Origin: Pontivivens nitratireducens
GTDB lineage: Bacteria > Pseudomonadota > Alphaproteobacteria > Rhodobacterales > Rhodobacteraceae
DNA length: 64,000 nucleotides
Assembly (NCBI RefSeq): GCF_014235845.1
Contig: NZ_JACJUQ010000004.1
Span: forward strand, 124,001 to 188,000
Reading direction: 5' to 3'
The position numbers and the translations under genes are program-made. Shown one piece after another: positions 57,742 to 64,000 of the stretch (positions are counted from its first letter, which is position 1; every line of letters starts with the position of its first letter). The notes under the pieces are model-generated. The model ran no database searches and was not told where the DNA came from. It was given only the letters and a program-made list of their open reading frames with translations.

Positions 57742-58920
57742 ATGCGTGAAGCCGTCATCGTATCATCTGCCCGTTCCGGGCTGACCAAGGCCGGACGCGG
57801 CGAATTCAATCGCACTCATGGCGCAAAGCTGGGCGGTGACGTGATCGCCGAAACCGTGCGCCGTGCGGGAATCGATCCCGCCATGATCGAGGATTGCGTG
57901 ATCGGCTGCGCCTATCCATCCGGCACCACAGGCGGCAATATCGCACGCCAGATCGTGATCCGCGCCGGTCTGCCGGTCAGCATCGCAGGTGCCACGGTCA
58001 ACCGGTTCTGTTCATCCGGCCTGCAATCCGTTGCCATGGCCGCGAACTATATCGTCAATGACGGGGCGGATGCTGTGATCGCCGGCGGGATCGAGAGTGT
58101 CAGCATGATCTCTCCCAAGCCCGGCCCGATGGACGAGGATCCGTGGCTGCTCAAGCACAAGCCCGAGATCTTCCTGCCGATGATCGACACGGCGGACATC
58201 GTGGCCCAACGCTACGGCATCAGCCGCGAGCGGCAGGACGCCTATAGCCTGCAATCGCAACAACGCTATGCCGCCGCTGTCGAGGCAGGAAAATACGACG
58301 AGGAGATCATGAAGATCGAAACCGTCATGGCCGTGCAGGATCGGCAGACGAAGGAGATCTCCGAGAAAGCCGTCACCGTCGATCACGACACCTGCAACCG
58401 CCCCCAGACCACGCTCGAAGGCCTCGCCTCGTTGGAGCCGGTGCGCGGTGAGGGCAACTTCATCACTGCGGGCAACGCCTCGCAACTGTCGGACGGCGCG
58501 GCGGGGGTCATGCTGATGTCGGCGGACGCGGCGAAGGCCGAGGGGAAGCAGGCGCTCGCCACCTTCCGCGGTTTCGCCGTCGCGGGGTGTGAGCCGGACG
58601 AGATGGGCATCGGACCCGTCTTCGCCGTGCCACGCCTGCTGGAACGCACGGGGTTAAAGGTTTCGGATATTGACCTGTGGGAACTGAACGAGGCCTTCGC
58701 CTCGCAGGTGCTGTATATTCAGGACACGCTGGGCATCGAGAACGCCAAGCTGAACGTCAACGGCGGCGCCATCGCCATCGGCCATCCGTTCGGCATGACC
58801 GGCGCGCGTCAGGTCGGCCACATCATCCGCGAGGGGCAGCGCACCGGCGCGAAATGGGCGGTGGTGACGATGTGCATCGGTGGGGGACAGGGGGCCGCGG
58901 GGCTTCTGGAAATTCACTGA
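57742..58920 (+). CDS. Acetyl-CoA C-acyltransferase (thiolase)
   Basis: 392 residues. Nucleophile Cys90 in NRFCSSGLQSVAMAANY; GHPFGMTGARQ and CIGGGQG supply the His and second Cys. It cleaves 3-ketoacyl-CoA in beta-oxidation, or a dicarboxylic-type substrate given the acyl-CoA dehydrogenase pair that follows. GGGGAGG precedes the ATG. The dehydrogenase genes follow 28 bp later. Confidence 0.93.
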   Translation: MREAVIVSSARSGLTKAGRGEFNRTHGAKLGGDVIAETVRRAGIDPAMIEDCVIGCAYPSGTTGGNIARQIVIRAGLPVSIAGATVNRFCSSGLQSVAMAANYIVNDGADAVIAGGIESVSMISPKPGPMDEDPWLLKHKPEIFLPMIDTADIVAQRYGISRERQDAYSLQSQQRYAAAVEAGKYDEEIMKIETVMAVQDRQTKEISEKAVTVDHDTCNRPQTTLEGLASLEPVRGEGNFITAGNASQLSDGAAGVMLMSADAAKAEGKQALATFRGFAVAGCEPDEMGIGPVFAVPRLLERTGLKVSDIDLWELNEAFASQVLYIQDTLGIENAKLNVNGGAIAIGHPFGMTGARQVGHIIREGQRTGAKWAVVTMCIGGGQGAAGLLEIH

Positions 58921-58948
58921 AGTTGAGATTTGAACCCGGAGAAATCGC

Positions 58949-60130
58949 ATGAATCTGGATTTTACGCCTGAACAGGATGCCTTCCGTGCCGAAGTGCGCG
59001 CCTGGCTCGACGAAAACCTGTCCTCACGCCTCGCCGACAAGGTGCGGACCTCGAAACATCTCAGCAAGCAGGACATGGAGGACTGGCACGCCAAGCTGCA
59101 CGCACGCGGCTGGCTGGCCAACCACTGGCCCGAGGAATACGGCGGCCCCGGCTGGGGCCCGGTGGAGAAGTTCATCTTCGAGGATGAGTGCGCCATGGCC
59201 AACGCGCCGCGCATCGTGCCGTTCGGCGTCAGCATGCTGGGCCCGGTGCTGCTGAAATACGGCTCGGACGCGCAGAAGGCGCATTACCTGCCCCGGATCC
59301 TCGACGGCACCGATTGGTGGTGTCAGGGCTATTCCGAACCGGGCGCGGGATCCGATCTGGCCAGCCTCAAGACGACGGCGATCAAGGAAGGCGATCACTA
59401 CATCGTCAACGGCCAGAAGACATGGACGACGCTGGGCCAGCACGCCGACTGGATCTTCTGCCTCGTGCGGACCTCGAAGGAGGGCAAGCCGCAGGAGGGG
59501 ATTTCCTTCCTGCTGATCGACATGAAGACACCCGGCATCGAGGTGCGTCCGATCCACCTGCTCGACGGCGATCATGAGGTGAATGAGGTCTGGTTCAGCG
59601 ACGTGAAGGTGCCTGTCGAAAACCTCGTCGGGCCCGAGAATCAGGGCTGGACCCTTGCCAAGTATCTGCTGACCTATGAGCGGACGGGCATTGCGGGTGT
59701 CGGCTTCTCCACCTCCGCGCTGGCGGAACTGAAGGCCGTCATCGGCAAGACGGAAAAGGCCACCGACCCGCTGTTCGCCGCTCGTGTCGCCCGCGTGGAA
59801 ATCGCGCTGGAGAACATGAAAACGACGAACATGCGCGTTCTCGCCTCCGCCGCAGGGGGGGCCGCGCCGGGGGCCGAAAGCTCCCTCCTCAAGATCAAGG
59901 GCACCGAGATTCGGCAGGAGATCAACGCCCTGTTCATGCGCGCGATGGGACCGCAGGCGCAGCCCTTCATCTCCGAGGCGCTGGAGGAGGGCTATAACGG
60001 CCCCGAAATCGGGCCGGAGGGCGCCGCGTGGGCGGCCAAGGACTATTTCAACAACCGCAAGCTGTCGATTTTCGGCGGCTCCAACGAAATTCAAAAGAAC
60101 ATCGTCTCCAAGGCGATGCTCGGATTCTGA
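58949..60130 (+). CDS. Acyl-CoA dehydrogenase, large subunit (PimC-like)
   Basis: 393 residues, FAD family: WCQGYSEPGAGSDLASLKT, GQKTWTTLGQHADW. The residue matching the MCAD catalytic Glu376 is Gly (I-F-G-G-S-N-E-I-Q); a Glu in L-T-Y-E-R (Glu244) matches the alternative base of isovaleryl- and long-chain dehydrogenases. It pairs with the next gene as a heteromeric pimeloyl-CoA-like dehydrogenase. Start ATG 58949 has GGAGA. Confidence 0.9.
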   Translation: MNLDFTPEQDAFRAEVRAWLDENLSSRLADKVRTSKHLSKQDMEDWHAKLHARGWLANHWPEEYGGPGWGPVEKFIFEDECAMANAPRIVPFGVSMLGPVLLKYGSDAQKAHYLPRILDGTDWWCQGYSEPGAGSDLASLKTTAIKEGDHYIVNGQKTWTTLGQHADWIFCLVRTSKEGKPQEGISFLLIDMKTPGIEVRPIHLLDGDHEVNEVWFSDVKVPVENLVGPENQGWTLAKYLLTYERTGIAGVGFSTSALAELKAVIGKTEKATDPLFAARVARVEIALENMKTTNMRVLASAAGGAAPGAESSLLKIKGTEIRQEINALFMRAMGPQAQPFISEALEEGYNGPEIGPEGAAWAAKDYFNNRKLSIFGGSNEIQKNIVSKAMLGF

Positions 60131-60139
60131 GGGCCCGAC

Positions 60140-61168
60140 ATGGATTTCAACCCGACGGACGACCGCCGTATGCTCGGCGACACGCTCGACCGGTTCTTGA
60201 CCGGGCGCTACGACCACACCACACGGATGAAAATCGCGGGCAGTGATGCCGGCTGGTCGCGTGAAATGTGGGCGGAGATGGCCGAACTGGGCCTGATCGG
60301 CGCCCTGTTCACCCAGGATCAGGGCGGGTTCGGCGGCGAAGGTGCCGACATTGCGCTGATCTTCGAACGGCTGGGCCGCGCATTGGTCGTGGAACCCTTC
60401 CACGGCGCGCTGGCCGCGGCGGCGCTGACACAGGATCAGCGGGACGAGGTCATCGCTGGCAGCTTGATCCCGATCTTTGCCCATTCCGAGGCAGGCACAG
60501 CCTTCGACCCGGATCGCCTGAGCGCGAAGGTGGAAAACGGCGTTCTGACCGGCAGCAAGGTCGCGGTGGCGAATGCCGAGGCTGCCGATATCTTCGTCGT
60601 CTCCGCGATGGAGGGTGACACCCCTGCCCTGTTCGCTGTGCAGGCCACCGATGCGCACCTGACGCCCTATCCCCTGATGGACGGCGGGCGGGGCGCGGAT
60701 GTCCGATTCGACGGCGCATCGGCGACCCGGCTGGACATGGCCCCTGCCGATCTGCTCGACACCACCCTGCTGGCCCTGTCGGCAGAGGCGCTGGGTCTGA
60801 TGGAGCGGTGCAAGGACACCACGGTCGAGTACCTCAAGACACGCAAGCAGTTCGGCGTGCCGCTGTCGAAGTTCCAGGCACTGCAACATCGCGCCGTAGA
60901 TATGGTGACGGAGATCGAGCAGACCCGCTCTGCCGTCATCAATGTCGGCCACCATCTGGGCACGGACAAGGCGGCAAAATACGCCGCCGCCGCCAAATAC
61001 ACCGCCGCCACAACCGGGCGTCTGGTGGCGGAGGAGACGATACAGCTGCATGGCGGCATAGCGATGACATGGGAATACGATGTCGCCCACGCGGCCAAGC
61101 GGCTGGTGATGACGGCGCCGATCATGGGGGACGAGGATGTCCACCTGATGCGTTTCGCCGCACTCTGA
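60140..61168 (+). CDS. Acyl-CoA dehydrogenase, small subunit (PimD-like)
   Basis: 342 residues, same family but shorter; the C-terminus QLHGGIAMTWEYDVAHAAKR is present. It begins 9 bp after the large-subunit gene, so the two are co-translated and probably form one enzyme. The middle domain is weakly conserved (FHGALAAAALTQDQRDEVI). The preferred substrate, pimeloyl-CoA or other acyl-CoA, is not predictable. Confidence 0.88.
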   Translation: MDFNPTDDRRMLGDTLDRFLTGRYDHTTRMKIAGSDAGWSREMWAEMAELGLIGALFTQDQGGFGGEGADIALIFERLGRALVVEPFHGALAAAALTQDQRDEVIAGSLIPIFAHSEAGTAFDPDRLSAKVENGVLTGSKVAVANAEAADIFVVSAMEGDTPALFAVQATDAHLTPYPLMDGGRGADVRFDGASATRLDMAPADLLDTTLLALSAEALGLMERCKDTTVEYLKTRKQFGVPLSKFQALQHRAVDMVTEIEQTRSAVINVGHHLGTDKAAKYAAAAKYTAATTGRLVAEETIQLHGGIAMTWEYDVAHAAKRLVMTAPIMGDEDVHLMRFAAL

Positions 61169-61189
61169 CCGCTGACTGTACGGAACTGG

Positions 61190-61216
61190 TCTGCGCGGTG
61201 TACAGTACCGCGCAGA
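61190..61216. repeat. Perfect 10-bp hairpin between the dehydrogenase and histidine kinase genes
   Basis: TCTGCGCGGT (61190-61199), loop GTACAGT, ACCGCGCAGA (61207-61216). It is 21 bp past the dehydrogenase stop and ends 21 bp before the kinase ATG. Terminator-like, but no T-run; or an operator for the kinase gene. Confidence 0.6.
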
Positions 61217-61237
61217 AACCGGACCGGGACGCTCGCA

Positions 61238-62689
61238 ATGTTCAACTCACTGGCAGGACGGGTCCTCGCGCTGACGGTGATTTTCGTCATGGTTGCGGAA
61301 ATCCTGATCTTCGTGCCGACCGTCGCCCGCTTTCGCACGGACTATTTGCAGGAACGGCTGGAGCGGGCGCAAATCGCCTCGCTCTCCATCCTTGCGACAC
61401 CCAACGACACGATCGCCCCGGAACTGGAGCAGGAGCTTCTGGCCAATGCGGGTGTGACCAATATCGTTCTGCGCCGCGACTTCATGCGCGAACTGGTCCT
61501 GACCTCACCCATGACCGATATGGTGGCGGAGACCTATGACCTGCGGCAGGCGGGACCTGTCGAACTGATAAGCGATGCGCTGTATGTGATGGCCTTGGGG
61601 GGGGATCGCCTGATCCGGGTGATCGGATTGCCCGTGCAGGGCGGTGGCACCGCGATCGAGATCACCCTGCCCGAAACACCGCTGCGTGAAGCACTGATCA
61701 GCTATGGCTTGCGTATTCTGGGATTGTCGCTGCTGATCTCGGTCATCACCGCATCCCTGCTGCTGACGGCGGTAGACCGCTTCATCGGCGTGCCGATCAA
61801 GCGGGTGATCGGCCATATGGCGGCGTTCCGGGATGATTATCAGAACCCCGACAGGGTGATCCGCCCCGAATCCAACCTGCGTGAATTTCGCAGCGCCGAA
61901 CAGGCGATGTCCGACATGCAGGTGCGGCTGATTTCCGCGCTGCGCCAAAAGGACCGCCTCGCCACGCTGGGGGAAGCCGTCGCCAAGATCAGCCACGATC
62001 TGCGCAACATGCTGACCACGGCCACGCTGATAGCGGACCGGCTGGAAAATTCCGCCGATCCCGCCGTCCGTCGCACGGCGCCCAAACTGATCAACTCGCT
62101 CAATCGTGCGGTCAGTCTGTGCGAAAGCACCCTGAGCTTTGGCAAGGCCGAGGAAGCCGCGCCCGAACGGCGCATCGTCGATTTGCACGCCCTGGTCGAC
62201 GATGTGTTCGACGCGGAATTGCTGGTCCGCGACGGAGGCGGGGGAAGCCGCGTAAGCTTTGCCAACGAGGTCGCGCCGCACACGAGGATCGAGGCCGATC
62301 CCGAACAGTTCTACCGCGTTCTGCTCAACCTGGTGCGCAACGCACGGCAGGCGATGGAAAACCAGCCCGAAGGCGGCAGGGTCGTCATTGCCTGCGACGC
62401 ACGGTCCGGCGAACATTGCATCACGGTCAGCGATACCGGACCGGGATTGCCGACCAAGGCGATTGAGCATCTGTTCAAGCCGTTTCAGGGCGGACAGCGT
62501 CGGGGGGGCAGCGGACTTGGCCTCGCAATTTCGGCGCAACTGGTGCTGGGCCATGGCGGACGGCTGGAATTGGCGGAAACAACGACGGCGGGAACCACCT
62601 TCGTTATCACGCTTCCGACCCGAGATTTGCGCCTGGTCGCCCAGACCCCGATTTCGCCCTTGCAAACCCGAATGGGCGGCGATAGGTAG
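61238..62689 (+). CDS. Orphan sensor histidine kinase
   Basis: 483 residues. Two membrane segments (about 8-28 and 158-178) with a periplasmic sensor region between, a HAMP-like region, the phospho-acceptor His253 in KISHDLRNML, N box NLVRNARQAM, G1 SDTGPGLP and G2 GGSGLGLAISAQL. No response regulator lies beside it on either strand. Its partner and signal are unknown. The tRNA-Arg starts 10 bp after its stop. Confidence 0.92.
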   Translation: MFNSLAGRVLALTVIFVMVAEILIFVPTVARFRTDYLQERLERAQIASLSILATPNDTIAPELEQELLANAGVTNIVLRRDFMRELVLTSPMTDMVAETYDLRQAGPVELISDALYVMALGGDRLIRVIGLPVQGGGTAIEITLPETPLREALISYGLRILGLSLLISVITASLLLTAVDRFIGVPIKRVIGHMAAFRDDYQNPDRVIRPESNLREFRSAEQAMSDMQVRLISALRQKDRLATLGEAVAKISHDLRNMLTTATLIADRLENSADPAVRRTAPKLINSLNRAVSLCESTLSFGKAEEAAPERRIVDLHALVDDVFDAELLVRDGGGGSRVSFANEVAPHTRIEADPEQFYRVLLNLVRNARQAMENQPEGGRVVIACDARSGEHCITVSDTGPGLPTKAIEHLFKPFQGGQRRGGSGLGLAISAQLVLGHGGRLELAETTTAGTTFVITLPTRDLRLVAQTPISPLQTRMGGDR

Positions 62690-62699
62690 CCTCCACGAC

Positions 62700-62776
62700 G
62701 CGCCGATAGCTCAGCTGGATAGAGCACCAGACTACGAATCTGGGGGTCGGGGGTTCGAATCCTCCTCGGCGCGCCA
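62700..62776 (+). tRNA. tRNA-Arg (anticodon ACG)
   Basis: 77 nt with encoded CCA. The acceptor GCGCCGA pairs with TCGGCGC, and the anticodon stem-loop CCAGA-CTACGAA-TCTGG gives ACG. Adenosine 34 must become inosine through TadA, encoded at 38126-38575. Its 3' end borders a lower-GC segment. Confidence 0.98.
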
Positions 62777-63064
62777 TTTTTCATGTGAAGTATCAAGATG
62801 GCTTTGACCGTTACGTCATCAAATGACCCAACGGGGAAAATCCGGCATGGCTACAGTTCATGCAGACCGCAGCGAATGTCGGCTGTCACGAGACGGTCAA
62901 AAACCTGCAACAAGGCCTTGGGTTTCGAAGGAGGCTTCTCGTCGCCTCTAATGAGGCGGTTTACGTATGGCCCAAAAACGAGGGTTTGTTGAACGATTTT
63001 GAATGCCTGTTGCATGGATATGGGGGTAATACCATTCTGAGTGACCTGACCATTTGGAATTATA
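62777..63064. other. Lower-GC segment downstream of tRNA-Arg
   Basis: 288 bp with lower GC and more A-runs than the rest of the window. Several short open frames exist on both strands but none has a recognised family or a ribosome site. No att-like repeat of the tRNA end is seen downstream. Possibly the degraded left part of an integrated element. Confidence 0.4.
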
Positions 63065-63760
63065 ATGCTCATCAGAGTTGGCGATGCCCGCACCTCAAAT
63101 ATTGATCTGGTTCTGGCAGGCCTACTTTCCTCAATCGCTGGTGCGCTGAACGCTGTCGGATTTCTTATCGCCGGTTCGTTCACGGCAAACATGACGGGGA
63201 ACATCTCGGCGTTTGCTGACATCATCGCGAATGGCGCGCCCCTCATCGCGTTTTCTTTCCTAGGGCTGGTCTTGGCCTTTATCTGCGGTGCAGGCATGGT
63301 TGCCCTTGCAATTCAAGCAGGTGAACGTCGCCAACTCCGCTCAGTCTACGCTTTGGCAATTGCCGCCGAGGGCATCATTCTTCTGCTCGTCGGCACCGCC
63401 CTTGCCATGTCATCGGTCACAAAACACGAGACGTTTCTAGTTATTGTCCTTAGCTTTGTCATGGGCCTTCAAAACGCTGTGACGACGATGATTTCACGGG
63501 CACGGGTCCGCACAACCCATGTGTCGGGAATGGCGACCGACATTGGTATCGAGCTGGCGTCAATGGTCGGGGGCGAAAAATCCCGTCACGAGGCCGCGCC
63601 AAAGCTCCGGCTGCATAGTTTGACCCTCGCCTGTTTTGCCTTTGGCGGCTTCTGCGGTGCACTCTTGTTTCAGATTGTCGGGATCTGGCTTTTTATGATT
63701 GCCGCAACTCTCTTACTATTCATATCGGTGCCAGAAGCCCTCAGAGCACACCGTTCCTGA
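63065..63760 (+). CDS. DUF1275/YoaK-family membrane protein
   Basis: 231 residues, about six membrane segments: [20 protein letters not shown] is the family core, with [22 protein letters not shown] content and codon use (many A/T-ending codons) differ from the rest of the window, so recent transfer is likely. Function unknown. Confidence 0.85.
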   Translation: MLIRVGDARTSNIDLVLAGLLSSIAGALNAVGFLIAGSFTANMTGNISAFADIIANGAPLIAFSFLGLVLAFICGAGMVALAIQAGERRQLRSVYALAIAAEGIILLLVGTALAMSSVTKHETFLVIVLSFVMGLQNAVTTMISRARVRTTHVSGMATDIGIELASMVGGEKSRHEAAPKLRLHSLTLACFAFGGFCGALLFQIVGIWLFMIAATLLLFISVPEALRAHRS

Positions 63761-63857
63761 GGGTCTTCCAAAAACCAACGTTTTTTGAACAGTTCGCACG
63801 AAGCACTATCCCCTGGTTGTGAGCCGCGCTCTCGGAAACAGGTGGAGGGACGCGCCC

Positions 63858-64000
63858 TCAGTCGTGGATATGAACGGGGGCCGGGTTGGCCAGCTTGCCA
63901 CGCGCGAAGTCCCAGCTGGCGTTCAGCAGCCGCAGCATCACCTCCACCTCCTCCGCATCACGCGGGGCGAAGGCCATTACCGCTGTCGCCGGGATGTGTC
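63858..64000 (-). CDS. C-terminal end of an unidentified protein (5' part outside window)
   Basis: 47 residues are visible before the stop at 63858-63860: HIPATAVMAFAPRDAEEVEV, then LNASWDFARGKLANPAPV and HIHD at the end. No family recognised from this fragment. GC content is again high, so the lower-GC segment probably ends before it. Confidence 0.6.
   Translation of the reverse strand, partial: HIPATAVMAFAPRDAEEVEVMLRLLNASWDFARGKLANPAPVHIHD

Noticed and set aside
62485-62810. Open frames on both strands across tRNA-Arg (for example one reading RRIRTPDPQIRSLVLY, the other APIAQLDRAPDYESGGRG)
   Set aside because: These are well-known false proteins made by translating a tRNA-Arg gene and its flanks; the tRNA explains the sequence.
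62777-63760. attL/attR pair at tRNA-Arg
   Set aside because: No second copy of the tRNA 3' end seen before 64000.

Overview
The window looks like a stretch of chromosome from an alphaproteobacterium of the order Rhodobacterales (Roseobacter/Paracoccaceae type). This rests on high GC content, the propionyl-CoA carboxylase locus with a PccR/ScfR-type regulator, Rhodobacterales-typical proteins (DUF4174, DUF1150 beside Hsp20, MmcB, ELM1-like), LexA boxes of the alphaproteobacterial direct-repeat form GTTC-N7-GTTC, and a candidate 6S RNA gene in front of fau. I see no CRISPR array, insertion sequence, prophage or rRNA. The species cannot be named from the sequence alone. Layout. 1-9.0 kb (mostly minus strand): a LuxO-like sigma-54 response regulator (cut by the window start), a receiver-Hpt protein overlapping propionyl-CoA synthetase (prpE), malic enzyme/phosphotransacetylase (maeB), a GNAT enzyme and methylmalonyl-CoA mutase. 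9.2-11.1 kb: a DUF4174 protein and a Y-family DNA polymerase with a LexA box. 11.1-18.2 kb: the propionyl-CoA carboxylase locus, with pccA and pccB separated by a nest of very small, mostly lipoprotein genes, and pccR divergent from pccB. Together prpE, pccAB, mcm and maeB carry propionate through propionyl-CoA, methylmalonyl-CoA and succinyl-CoA to malate and pyruvate/acetyl-CoA; the epimerase is not in the window. 18.2-34.8 kb: housekeeping and transport genes (coxG-like, MATE, yebC, SLC13 permease, ymdB, fau with 6S RNA, mmcB with a LexA box, ccmCDG, pyrD, yciB, ftsY, mgtC, nudC, a lipoprotein esterase). 34.8-36.3 kb: a compact restriction-modification pair, an MT-A70 adenine methyltransferase preceded by a LexA-type box and converging on a BglII-like endonuclease whose start codon overlaps the stop codon of aspS. 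This is the clearest accessory element. 36.3-57.6 kb: aspS, tadA, an RluB-type pseudouridine synthase, a zinc alcohol dehydrogenase, glyA, tRNA-Glu, ybjN, proC, a phasin, csaA, a hydroxyacid dehydrogenase, slyX, an iron-type permease, pgm, ubiK, lgt-midA-pgeF, an Lrp regulator, an ELM1-like gene, trxB, a glycosyltransferase, and DUF1150/hsp20 behind a heat-shock-type promoter. 57.7-62.7 kb: a thiolase, a two-subunit acyl-CoA dehydrogenase and an orphan histidine kinase, then tRNA-Arg(ACG). 62.8-63.8 kb: a lower-GC segment with a DUF1275 membrane protein that looks acquired at the tRNA. The end of the window holds the C-terminus of an unidentified protein. The most notable observations are three LexA-type boxes (dinB-like, mmcB and, unexpectedly, the methyltransferase), the coupling of a restriction enzyme to aspS, a phosphorelay coupled to prpE, the lipoprotein nest inside the pcc locus, and several strong inverted repeats in leaders and gene ends.
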